Shown here in pieces: positions 1 to 5,593 of a stretch of DNA of 9,997 bases. The DNA comes from CAVONV01 sp963697355 (GTDB lineage: Bacteria > Acidobacteriota > Vicinamibacteria > Marinacidobacterales > DATDRI01), in assembly GCA_963697355.1 (NCBI GenBank), contig CAVONV010000014.1, positions 1 through 9,997 on the forward strand. The letters run 5' to 3'. Numbering within the stretch: position 1 is the first letter of the stretch; every line of letters begins with the position of its first letter. Below the pieces are notes generated by a model. It did not search any database and was not told the origin of the DNA. It saw nothing but the letters and a program-made list of their open reading frames with translations. The translations under genes were made by a program, and so were the position numbers.

Positions 1-1
1 A

Positions 2-442
2 GAAGAACACAACCAAGCATTCAGCCCGGAGGTTCTCGGCATGCTCGCATCCATTGGGATTGAAAAAGGCAAAGAGTTCAAGCCCGATGCACGGATGAAA
101 AAAATCCTGAGCGAAGCGGCCCTCGTCGGCACAGCAGCACAGCGCTCCATCATCTGGCGCAACCGCAATGAGAACGTAAAGATCTGGCCTGATAGCAAAA
201 GCTGGGAAGTCGGCTTTGCCGGCGGAAGCCATGCATTTGATCACGACGGCGTTCGGTTGATCAACGAGCGTACCCGCTTCCATTACTACGCAACCGGTAT
301 CACACCGGTCATGGTCAAGCCTCCGGTTGGAGCAGGTTCGCAGTATGTGATCGGACTGCGCGATTCAGAGGGTGAGATTCTAGACGGGGTCAAGTCTTAT
401 TTTTCCTGTCAAATCTCCGCATGGTTCCCCGAACACGGTTAA
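2..442 (+). pseudogene. DUF1254/DUF1214 protein, 3' end replaced by IS256-type insertion
   Basis: The frame is open from the first bases of the window, so the true start lies upstream; the ATG at 41 is internal. The visible product matches the middle of DUF1254/DUF1214 proteins: a segment reading ASIGIEKGKEFKPDARMKKI, then a GGS..F..DGVRL segment, FHYYATGITP, and GSQYVIGLRDSEGEILDG. The family normally continues after the LDG-K-[ST]-Y motif with a beta-rich stretch containing FWS and a YD..TRS motif, for about 100 more residues. Here the homology stops at about position 400, and the last codons, ending in TAA at 440-442, come from the left end of the insertion sequence. The protein is therefore probably non-functional. 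The biochemical role of the family is not established. The family assignment is strong; loss of function is inferred. Confidence 0.85.
394..413 (+). repeat. Left terminal inverted repeat of the IS256-type element
   Basis: The 20 bases pair with 1761-1780 at 16 of 20 positions. The core TTCCTGTCAAA at 403-413 is identical in both ends. The outer six bases overlap the end of DUF1254 coding homology, so they may be chance matches. Confidence 0.7.
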
Positions 443-1689
443 GCTGCTGATTGCTTTCCGCTCGAATCGACGAACGTTTTCTTTCGGAGCTCTTCGACCT
501 GCCGAGCCGTGAAAGCGTCCATCCTCACGCCCCGCCACTTGTTCGCGACAGCCAGGAGGACCGCATAGGTCAACTTGAGCGCCGCCTTCTCCGTGAAAAA
601 ATGCGGGATGACTTTCGTGCGGCGCTTGTGCTCACCGAACGTCCTCTCGAGTAGGTTTGCCGTTCGAAGCCTCTTGTGATGGGCTCGAGGAAGCTTCAGA
701 ACTTGGAGACAAGCCTCAAGGGTCTCCTCCATGCATTTCATCGCGCTGGGGAATCGACGAGAGTATCGCTCGATGACCTTCCGGCCTTTCTCCAAGCCGA
801 GCTTGTAGCTTTTCGCATGGAACGATTCGAGAACCGCCGCCTTGAGCTCCTCGCGAACTTCCTTCGGGGCCTTGCCCAGGATGTTCTCCAGTCGATGCTT
901 CTGACAGCGTTGCTTCAAGCTCTCAGGGAATACTTCCTCGATGGCTTTCAGCACACCCGGATTCCCGTCCGTTACGATGAGAAGCGGCGCGTTGAGTCCG
1001 CGGGCCACCATCTCGTGCAAGAAACCCTTCCAGTTCTCATAGGATTCTCGGTTGCCGGGACCGATGTGAAGCAAAACCCGCGTCCCGTCAGTACGATAGC
1101 CCGTAGCCACCAAAACCGGTTCCTTCTTCTCCGCTCCCTGGTGGTAGCGTAAATACGTCCCGTCGAGCTCGAGGTACAGCAACTGTTCGCCCGAAAGGTC
1201 CCGTTTCCGGAACGCTTCGAAGTCATCCGAAAGCCGTTCCGTCACTCGACTCACCACCGACTTCGACACTCCCTTCCCGCTCAACACGTCCTCGAACGTC
1301 GCTTCGATGTCCCGCGTCGACATCCCGTGAACGTACATCCGCGCAATCAACTCGTCGAGCATTTCAGTTCGGCTCACATAGGCATCGAGTATCTTCGACC
1401 GAAACCCCGTCTCCGATTCTCTGACTTGAGGCACCTGTACCGTCACAGCACCTTCACCGCTCAATACTCGGCGGGGCTCATAGCCGTTGCGACGGCCCCT
1501 TGTCTTCGTCGTCTCGGGGGCGTTCTCGTAGTAGCTCCGACCCAGAGCCTCGCCCACTTCCACTTCCAACGCGTGCTGAAGCATCAACTGGGCTCCCGAG
1601 CGAAAGATCTCCGATAGCGTCATCTCCCCTATGACCAAACGCTCCTCGAAATGCTTGAGTAATCTCTGACTTGGTAGTACCTTCGACAT
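439..1689 (-). CDS. IS256-family (mutator-type) DDE transposase
   Basis: This 416-aa protein catalyses cut-and-paste or circle-forming transposition of the surrounding element. It shows the hallmarks of the Transposase_mut family. The first catalytic Asp is in LELDGTYL (D176 counted from the chosen start), the second in IVTDGNPG (D241), the family C..H pair is in QRCQKHRLENIL, and the catalytic Glu is in NLLERTFGEHKRR (E348) followed by the basic stretch. The length fits the family (about 400-420 aa) and nothing looks broken. The frame stays open up to an ATG at 1755. I prefer the ATG at 1689 because GGGAG lies 9 bases upstream and the 22 extra residues resemble no transposase N-terminus. The start and its ribosome-binding site lie in one arm of a long stem (see the control element at 1688-1755). 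The gene ends 26 bp from the left inverted repeat. Confidence 0.95.
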   Translation of the reverse strand: MSKVLPSQRLLKHFEERLVIGEMTLSEIFRSGAQLMLQHALEVEVGEALGRSYYENAPETTKTRGRRNGYEPRRVLSGEGAVTVQVPQVRESETGFRSKILDAYVSRTEMLDELIARMYVHGMSTRDIEATFEDVLSGKGVSKSVVSRVTERLSDDFEAFRKRDLSGEQLLYLELDGTYLRYHQGAEKKEPVLVATGYRTDGTRVLLHIGPGNRESYENWKGFLHEMVARGLNAPLLIVTDGNPGVLKAIEEVFPESLKQRCQKHRLENILGKAPKEVREELKAAVLESFHAKSYKLGLEKGRKVIERYSRRFPSAMKCMEETLEACLQVLKLPRAHHKRLRTANLLERTFGEHKRRTKVIPHFFTEKAALKLTYAVLLAVANKWRGVRMDAFTARQVEELRKKTFVDSSGKQSAA

Positions 1690-1755
1690 GATGTATGGCT
1701 CCCTTCTGTCCCATTCCGGGACCGGTTTTGTGTTTACCGGGGAACCATACATCAT
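1688..1755 (-). promoter_or_regulatory. Predicted stem sequestering the transposase RBS and start codon
   Basis: On the transposase strand, bases 1755-1740 pair with 1703-1688 over 16 bp with a single G-U wobble. The downstream arm contains the GGGAG ribosome-binding site and the first two bases of the ATG at 1689. The 36-base loop can form two further 5-bp hairpins: CCGGU with ACCGG, and GUCCC with GGGAC. The upstream arm lies just inside the right end of the element, so only transcripts that begin in or beyond the terminal repeat would carry the complete stem. Comparable structures in IS10 and IS50 block translation of read-through transcripts. The pairing is seen directly; the function is inferred by analogy. 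Confidence 0.6.
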
Positions 1756-1760
1756 TTTTC

Positions 1761-1780
1761 TTTGACAGGAATTTTAGGAC
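1761..1780 (-). repeat. Right terminal inverted repeat of the IS256-type element
   Basis: Reverse complement GTCCTAAAATTCCTGTCAAA, 16 of 20 identical to the left end at 394-413. The DNA to the right (from 1781) has no resemblance to the missing part of the DUF1254 gene. Confidence 0.7.
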
Positions 1781-1865
1781 ATCACCTCTGTCCTCGTACT
1801 CGTGGACGCGCGTCGTGTTCTTGTGGAGCTCCTAAAAAATCGGCCGAGGCTCCGCAGGATGCCTG

Positions 1866-1912
1866 AAACCCGACATTTCTAAATTGCGAAAACCCGACAT
1901 TTGCATATTGCG
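1866..1912. repeat. Tandem pair of a 23-bp AAACCCGACATTT repeat
   Basis: Two copies lie 24 bp apart (1866-1888 and 1890-1912) and agree at 20 of 23 positions. Each starts with AAACCCGACATTT and ends with ATTGCG. A more diverged relative (17 of 21 positions) sits at 4552-4572 at the edge of a truncated TPR gene. The repeats could be the worn end of another mobile element or protein-binding sites; I cannot name the element. The surrounding 270 bp (1781-2050) between the insertion sequence and higA shows no credible gene. Confidence 0.5.
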
Positions 1913-2050
1913 CCTACACTATAACGTCCGATAAGGTATATTATGTAAAATAAAGCGAAATCGTGAGGGTTGCGCAGGCGCTCACAAAATATGTTGTAGC
2001 GGGATTTCAAAATTGAGGCGATTTACGTGGACTCGCACTACCTCAAGGAA

Positions 2051-2353
2051 CTAGCTTGCGACACGGGTTGGGATGTCCTCGATCTCGTCAGCAAGCGATT
2101 GCTGCGCGTGCCAAAGGTCGTAGGCACTTTGCATGTTGAGCCAGAGCTCTGGTCCGTTGCCGCAATACTTACCAAGACGTGCTGCCATTTCGGCCGTCAC
2201 TGCGCGCTCGCCCGAAAGTATTTTGTAAAGCTGCTGCCTACTAACACCCATTTCACGTGCAGCCTGCGCCACACTAATGCGCATGGCCGGTAGCACGACT
2301 TCGCGCAATAACGTCCCTGGGTGATTCGGTGCTCTCCCTTTAGGTAGAGTCAT
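2051..2353 (-). CDS. higA: HigA-family antitoxin (XRE-type HTH)
   Basis: This 100-aa protein is the antitoxin of a HigBA type II system. It binds the toxin HigB and, as a DNA-binding complex, represses its own operon. The N-terminus has the typical HPGTLLRE segment of this antitoxin group (residues 11-18). A helix-turn-helix follows at about residues 27-48 (ISVAQAAREMGVSRQQLYKI), then SGERAVTAEMAARLGKY and the WLNMQSAYDLW segment characteristic of the family. The start is an ATG with GAGGAG about 8 bases upstream. It lies 37 bp downstream of higB, so the pair is one transcript in the toxin-first order usual for higBA. Length is normal and I see no damage. Family assignment is firm; activity in this host is inferred. 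Confidence 0.93.
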   Translation of the reverse strand: MTLPKGRAPNHPGTLLREVVLPAMRISVAQAAREMGVSRQQLYKILSGERAVTAEMAARLGKYCGNGPELWLNMQSAYDLWHAQQSLADEIEDIPTRVAS

Positions 2354-2390
2354 CGTCTGTCTCCTCGCGTTGCTGACTCATTGACTGACA

Positions 2391-2669
2391 TCAATGGTAC
2401 TGCTCTAGGTTTACGCGGTACGCTTCACCATCCCGAAATTCGAAGGTGATGCACCAGGGGCCGTTGACGTGGATCGAATAGCGCATGGGACGAAGTCCTC
2501 TCAAACGATGGAAATTGAATCCCGGAACATCCAAGTGCGACGGCTTGGTCGCCGCATTCAACGCATCGAGCATCAACAGTGCGCGCGCTTGCAGATCTGG
2601 GCGCACGCGACGACTTCGACCAGTCTCAAAGAGCTCTCGGAGCCCTTTGTGCCTCCAAGTCCGTATCAC
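2391..2669 (-). CDS. higB: HigB-family toxin (RelE-superfamily mRNA interferase)
   Basis: This 92-aa protein belongs to the RelE/HigB plasmid-maintenance killer family, whose members cut mRNA on the ribosome. Visible family features are the opening RTWRHKGLRELFETG, the mid-protein LDALNAA..P..LDVPGF segment, LRGLRP.RYSIHVNG, and the C-terminal ITFEFRDGEAYRVNLEQYH. The last includes the basic and terminal Tyr/His residues usual for the fold. The GTG at 2669 is chosen because it places the family's normal N-terminus (M-I-[RK]) at residue 1 and the stop codon upstream leaves no better choice. No Shine-Dalgarno sequence precedes it. A good promoter lies immediately upstream, so the transcript may start almost at the GTG. 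higA follows after 37 bp and would supply the antidote. Confidence 0.92.
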   Translation of the reverse strand: MIRTWRHKGLRELFETGRSRRVRPDLQARALLMLDALNAATKPSHLDVPGFNFHRLRGLRPMRYSIHVNGPWCITFEFRDGEAYRVNLEQYH

Positions 2670-2676
2670 TTAGAAA

Positions 2677-2718
2677 AGTGTATACTATAAGTTGTCATTT
2701 GTCAATTGATAGTTGACA
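2677..2718 (-). promoter_or_regulatory. higBA promoter with overlapping inverted repeat
   Basis: On the - strand, TTGACA (2705-2700) is a perfect -35 box, followed after 17 bp by TACACT (2682-2677) as the -10 box. Transcription would start at about 2670, directly at the GTG of higB. The -35 box is one arm of the perfect inverted repeat TGTCAA-N7-TTGACA (2700-2718), a good candidate operator for HigA or the HigBA complex. An alternative -10, TATACA, would give 15-bp spacing. Confidence 0.6.
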
Positions 2719-2972
2719 GGTCTCTACGTCTGAGATCCGCACCCGGGACGGCCATCTTTTTATGCAATGAAATCTCTTTTGAAGATTCCTGAGCGCTGTT
2801 CAATCCAATGCCCTATCTGTCGTCGCTCCTCGGATCCTTTTCACATGATAGTAGAATAATGTAGCACGGGCTTCGTGTCAGCTAGCGTCGGGCGGTCACT
2901 GGATTGGCCGCAGATGTAGCTCTTGAGGATAGTCCAAGCCGTAAACCGAATCAGGTCATGAAGAAATGGCCC
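2719..2972. other. Non-coding stretch upstream of higBA
   Basis: Between the higB promoter region and the stop codon of the membrane-protein gene I find no gene with a ribosome-binding site or recognisable product, no tRNA and no clear terminator hairpin. A 30-codon frame at 2767-2859 (+) has no ribosome-binding site and is not annotated. Confidence 0.5.
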
Positions 2973-3371
2973 CTACTCGTTTTTTCTTCCGTGCTTCAGC
3001 TCGAATCCTCTCATGACGACGTATGCGACGAGTGCGAAGACGAAAAATACGAGTAGCATCCAGGCGACGCTCTGAAGTGTGCCGATGATGGTTCGGTAGA
3101 CTTCCAACGTCCATCGCTCCGCATTGAGAACGATGACTTCCGATTCTTCAGGACGTGGAGTGATGTATTTTTCCAAGTCCCAGATGCGGACGCCGCCTGA
3201 CACTCCCACGACGTAGATGGCGAAACTGATGTACTTCTGCCACGCAGAGCTCAGTTCCTCAGCAACGATTCGGTTGAGAATTGAAGCTATAGGCTTTTTG
3301 AAGATTGTCGTCACACCGAAGCACGTCGCTATAGAAATGAGAAAGGTCACGATCAGCAACGTAATAAACAT
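2973..3371 (-). CDS. Conserved-looking three-helix membrane protein, unknown function
   Basis: The 132-aa product appears to be an inner-membrane protein. Hydrophobic helices lie at about residues 2-22, 46-63 and 97-120. Between helices two and three is a soluble loop with a GGVRIWDLEKYI motif and a run of prolines and acidic residues, and the tail after helix three is basic (LKHGRK). No catalytic motif is visible and I do not recognise a named family, although the WDLEKYI and LEVYRTIIGTLQSVAW segments look like conserved signatures rather than random sequence. The ATG at 3371 has GGAG 7 bases upstream, so translation is likely. The gene begins 21 bp after the stop codon of a decayed TPR-gene end and is followed by the higBA region. 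A link with the neighbouring toxin-antitoxin genes is possible but unsupported. Confidence 0.75.
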   Translation of the reverse strand: MFITLLIVTFLISIATCFGVTTIFKKPIASILNRIVAEELSSAWQKYISFAIYVVGVSGGVRIWDLEKYITPRPEESEVIVLNAERWTLEVYRTIIGTLQSVAWMLLVFFVFALVAYVVMRGFELKHGRKNE

Positions 3372-3392
3372 CGTCTTTCTCCGTTATATGAA

Positions 3393-3475
3393 TCATTGTT
3401 TCTTGACGAGCATGGCGTGGTACGCGGCGGCCTTTCCGGTTTGCCCCAGGCTTCGTAGAGCTTTTTCAGCGATCA
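3393..3475 (-). pseudogene. Frameshifted 3' scrap of a TPR gene
   Basis: On the - strand the frame from a stop at 3473-3475 reads SLKKLYEAWGKPE and then, after a one-base shift, AAAYHAMLVKKQ and a stop at 3393-3395. Restoring one base gives a typical last TPR helix pair of the form ELYEAWGKPEKAAxYxAML, as found at the C-termini of TPR-containing Ser/Thr kinases and related proteins. The same ending, in one intact frame, occurs in the fragment at 4269-4616, and the two are clearly similar at the DNA level. Upstream (3476-3551) no homology continues. This is debris with no expected product. Confidence 0.65.
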
Positions 3476-3551
3476 TGGCGCCGTAAGCAGCAGCTATTTC
3501 GGGTCTGCCTCGAACCAGAATAAAGTGGTTTGACTTCGTATTTCCGCCCGA

Positions 3552-3950
3552 TCAATCTTCAGAATGTCCAATGGGGAGGCGCCGCACGCGATGACGTGAT
3601 TCCTCGACCGCAACAACGGCACCCTCCCTAAGGGCACCGGCAGTGTCGGCAAGAACAGAGGACAAACGTTCTATAACGTAGGACGTTCGTGTGTTTCGGA
3701 GACGGAATACAATCACACTAACGATCTGTCCCTTGGAGAACGCGGCTATTTCACCGAAATCGAGATCGAAGGTTAGTACTACGCGGTGCTCTAGAAGTGC
3801 TTTTGCGAAGATATCCGAGTCTACGAGGCGCCCGAGACCCTCTTCACGCAAGTGCTTGGCGTCGTAGCCTTGCGACCGGAGCCATTCCACAACTCTCCAG
3901 GAGACGCCCATATCTGCCAGGAAACGTATTGTAATATCGTCATCCGGCAT
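3552..3950 (-). CDS. DUF5615 PIN-like protein, probable toxin
   Basis: This 132-aa protein of the DUF5615 (Mut7-C/PIN-like RNase) family is usually found directly behind a DUF433 gene, and such pairs are predicted type II toxin-antitoxin systems in which this member would be the RNase. Family features are RFLADMGVSWRVVEWLRSQG at residues 9-28 with D13, then HLREEGLG, and the acidic TFDLDFGEIAAFS at residues 60-72 (D62, D64, E67), likely metal ligands. The usual D-E/D-N after LAD is replaced by D-M-G, so one acidic or polar active-site position may be lost. The ATG at 3950 has AGGAA about 6 bases upstream. It overlaps the end of the DUF433 gene by 11 bp, which suggests translational coupling. 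The family role is predicted rather than proven. Confidence 0.87.
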   Translation of the reverse strand: MPDDDITIRFLADMGVSWRVVEWLRSQGYDAKHLREEGLGRLVDSDIFAKALLEHRVVLTFDLDFGEIAAFSKGQIVSVIVFRLRNTRTSYVIERLSSVLADTAGALREGAVVAVEESRHRVRRLPIGHSED

Positions 3951-4170
3951 GGATCTGTTCCTGCGTCAGCCAAGCGGCATACTCCAATGCTTGCTGAATA
4001 TCTTCCCTTTCGAGATCGGGGTAGTCGGTGAGAATTTCCTCGAAATCCGCACCGTGCGCCACTTGACCTACGATTACCGACACGGGGATCCGCAATCCAC
4101 GAATACACGCCCTCCCCCCCATGATCTGGGATTCAAACGTAATACGGTCGAACATTTTTTCTTCACTCAC
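3940..4170 (-). CDS. DUF433 protein, probable antitoxin partner of DUF5615
   Basis: This 76-aa protein of the DUF433 family contains a helix-turn-helix-like fold. Family features are RITFESQIMGGRACIRGLRI, then PVSVIVGQVAHG, EEILTDYPDLEREDIQQALEYAA, ending in a short tail. It lies directly upstream of and overlaps the DUF5615 gene by 11 bp, the usual arrangement of this predicted antitoxin-toxin pair, so it likely neutralises the toxin and may repress the operon. I choose the GTG at 4170 because AAGGAG lies exactly 7 bases upstream (4183-4178). The in-frame ATG at 4191 lies upstream of that ribosome-binding site and has none of its own. The ATG at 4155 is a weaker alternative. I see no clear promoter or operator in the 98 bp before the gene. 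Confidence 0.87.
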   Translation of the reverse strand: MSEEKMFDRITFESQIMGGRACIRGLRIPVSVIVGQVAHGADFEEILTDYPDLEREDIQQALEYAAWLTQEQIHAG

Positions 4171-4268
4171 AGGTAGACTCCTTGACTTCATTCTATCCGA
4201 ATGTGTTGTGCAGAGGGGACATTGTGGCTCCCGGTGTCCTGGAGCAAAACTCCGCGAACGAGACTTCC

Positions 4269-4616
4269 CTATTTCTCAGCAAGCATGGCGCGGTACTCGG
4301 CGGCTTTTTCCAGATTCCCCGTCTTGTCATAAAGCTCCGCCAGACTACGGACGGCATCGAGAGTTCGGGGGTGTGTCTCGCTGATCGATGCCGATAGGAC
4401 TCGATGAGCCTCTAGGAGTTCGGCTTCAGCCTCTTTGTGGCGGTCTAAATCCAAAAGACACATACCGCGGACCAGCCGGGCACGCCCCGTTTTCCTGTGG
4501 TCTCCGCCCGATGCACGTGTACTCAAGCCCACTGCTTCTGCCGCGACGGTGAAACAAGACATTTGTGTATTGAAAAGGTGTCTATTTTTCAAATGATTTA
4601 TTTGTTCTTCTTCCAA
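4269..4616 (-). pseudogene. C-terminal fragment of a TPR protein (kinase-associated type)
   Basis: From about residue 31 of the open frame (near 4525) to the stop at 4269, the product reads as the last TPR units of a longer protein: TGRARLVRGMCLLDLDRHKE, AEAELLEAHRVLSA, THPRTLDAVRSLAELYDKTG, NLEKAAEYRAMLAEK. Such endings are common in large TPR proteins that carry an N-terminal Ser/Thr kinase domain. Here the kinase and most repeats are missing. Upstream of about 4545 the DNA turns AT-rich and the residues lose TPR character; the frame begins only with a TTG at 4616. It is most likely the stranded 3' end of a gene cut by a rearrangement. A short expressed TPR protein is a less likely alternative. 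Confidence 0.7.
4552..4572. repeat. Diverged copy of the AAACCCGACATTT repeat
   Basis: AAACAAGACATTTGTGTATTG agrees at 17 of 21 positions with the repeat at 1890-1912. It lies where TPR homology ends and AT-rich DNA begins, so it may mark an old junction. Given its divergence it could also be a chance match. Confidence 0.3.
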
Positions 4617-4674
4617 GCTCTTCCCTATTCAGAATCAAGCCATGCCTTGCCTTGTTCTGGTTCTGACTAGGATT

Positions 4675-4773
4675 CTACCTATTTTCTTCCTGAGAGGTGC
4701 CAATGGCGGCCATACAAATCAATCCGATCGTGGCCGCGTAGAAAAAACGTTTCTTAAAGATTGGTCTTGTCAT
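4675..4773 (-). CDS. Tiny signal-peptide-like ORF, possibly the 5' remnant of an exported protein
   Basis: This 32-codon frame starts with ATG at 4773. AAGGAG lies about 7 bases upstream, the best kind of ribosome-binding site in this region. The product has a basic start (MTRPIFKKRF), a hydrophobic core (YAATIGLICMAAIG) and then SQEENR before TAG. That is the shape of a signal peptide followed at once by a stop. It is probably the 5' end of a gene for an exported or membrane protein whose body was lost, since the truncated TPR fragment begins only 59 bp further on. A genuine small membrane peptide is the alternative. It starts 59 bp after the end of abiEii, so it could be co-transcribed with the abiE operon. 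Confidence 0.45.
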   Translation of the reverse strand: MTRPIFKKRFFYAATIGLICMAAIGTSQEENR

Positions 4774-4831
4774 GGCGGACTCCTTTCGCTCTTAGATGAG
4801 AAAGGCTTCGATCAAAAATCGGCATGGTCGG

Positions 4832-5593
4832 CTATGAACTTCTTCCTGCCTCTTCGACTTGCTCGGCAAGACTGTTGAGCGCAGCCTTTACTCGTGGGGC
4901 CAGCCCGGCCATCTCCTCGTTTGGTAGAAGCCCACCTAGTCCATCGTCGAGGCGTTTCTGTGTGATGACTTCTGCTTCTTGTCGAAGTTCCTTAGCAAGA
5001 TCTATCAACGCCATGCTTTTCTTTCGTCTCAACCTCGGGAGCTGCGAGCGGACCTCTGAGAGGCGTTTCCTGAGCACTGCGTTGTCAGGGCTTTCGCCGA
5101 GACGACTCGCCAGGAAATAGCAATCATACAGATCTCGAGCGAGTCGTCTTTCAGTCCACGCAGCGAGCTTATGGGAAAGTGCAGTATCGAGACTCATGAT
5201 TCGCACGATCTGCGAGGGTCTTCCCTGCTCTCTAGCGAATCCACCGGTGGCTATAGGAATGGCGCTGCACGAAATCTCGACGCTGGCCTCAATCTGGATA
5301 GCCGCTGAGTCCATCCGGATATCAGCCCCAAGCCTCGTTGAGTGAAGGCTGACTTTCACGTCGGCGCCTTCGAGCTCGCCCAATATCTCTCGGACTTTGG
5401 ATACCACTTCCTTCTTGGATTTGTAAGGTACGAAAACGTAATCGATATCGTTGGTCGCCCGGGGGCTGTCGAGTAGGCGCAATGCCATTCCGCCTTTGAT
5501 GATCGCGTGTTCTCCGAAGGCCTGCGAGAATCGGTGCATTACCCACACCATCAGGTCCTCTCGGGTGGCGGGTCGTGTGGGAAGGGCGTTCAT
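4832..5593 (-). CDS. abiEii: AbiEii-family nucleotidyltransferase toxin
   Basis: This 253-aa protein of the AbiEii/AbiGii family is the toxin of the type IV AbiE abortive-infection system. Related enzymes are nucleotidyltransferases (the MenT relatives modify tRNA), and expression slows growth. The nucleotidyltransferase core is visible: KGGMALRL at residues 33-40 and the metal-binding pair in ATNDIDYV (D49 and D51). A later acidic strand IQIEASVEIS (about 99-108) follows, then the conserved K142 in HKLAAW and R153-D154 with D157 in ARDLYDCYFLA, matching the family's downstream motifs. The C-terminal 80 residues are helical and charged. The ATG overlaps the abiEi stop codon in an ATGA junction (5590-5593), indicating coupled translation. 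Length is at the short end of the family (often about 280-300 aa); no motif appears missing. Confidence 0.9.
   Translation of the reverse strand: MNALPTRPATREDLMVWVMHRFSQAFGEHAIIKGGMALRLLDSPRATNDIDYVFVPYKSKKEVVSKVREILGELEGADVKVSLHSTRLGADIRMDSAAIQIEASVEISCSAIPIATGGFAREQGRPSQIVRIMSLDTALSHKLAAWTERRLARDLYDCYFLASRLGESPDNAVLRKRLSEVRSQLPRLRRKKSMALIDLAKELRQEAEVITQKRLDDGLGGLLPNEEMAGLAPRVKAALNSLAEQVEEAGRSS

Larger units (their letters stand above)
394..1780 (-). mobile_element. IS256-family insertion sequence
   Basis: This is a single-gene element of about 1.39 kb. The left terminal sequence GTCTTATTTTTCCTGTCAAA (394-413) matches the reverse complement of the right terminal sequence (1761-1780, GTCCTAAAATTCCTGTCAAA) at 16 of 20 positions, with the inner 11 bases identical. 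A subterminal ATGGTTCCCCG is present at both ends (421-431 and, inverted, 1738-1748), but 7 bp from the terminal repeat on the left and 12 bp on the right. The transposase reads from right to left. No direct target duplication is visible (386-393 and 1781-1788 differ). The outer limits are uncertain by several bases because the outer 9 bases of the repeats match less well; the element may instead begin near 401-403 and end near 1771. Confidence 0.85.

Noticed and set aside
676..1152. A 158-codon open frame on the + strand and several shorter frames antisense to the transposase
   Set aside because: They are shadows of the transposase gene on the opposite strand, with no ribosome-binding site or recognisable product.
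1690..1755. Upstream ATG at 1755 as the transposase start (22 extra residues)
   Set aside because: The extra residues do not resemble a transposase N-terminus and lie in one arm of the stem; the ATG at 1689 has a ribosome-binding site and gives the usual family length.
1866..1912. CRISPR array suggested by the tandem repeats
   Set aside because: Only two copies, no spacer between them, and no cas genes in the window.
2767..2859. A 30-codon frame on the + strand with a CxxxCxxC-like pattern
   Set aside because: No ribosome-binding site, no similarity to a known small zinc-binding protein, and too short to distinguish from chance.
4171..4191. ATG at 4191 as the start of the DUF433 gene
   Set aside because: The strong AAGGAG lies downstream of this ATG and fits the GTG at 4170; the seven extra residues are not part of the family.
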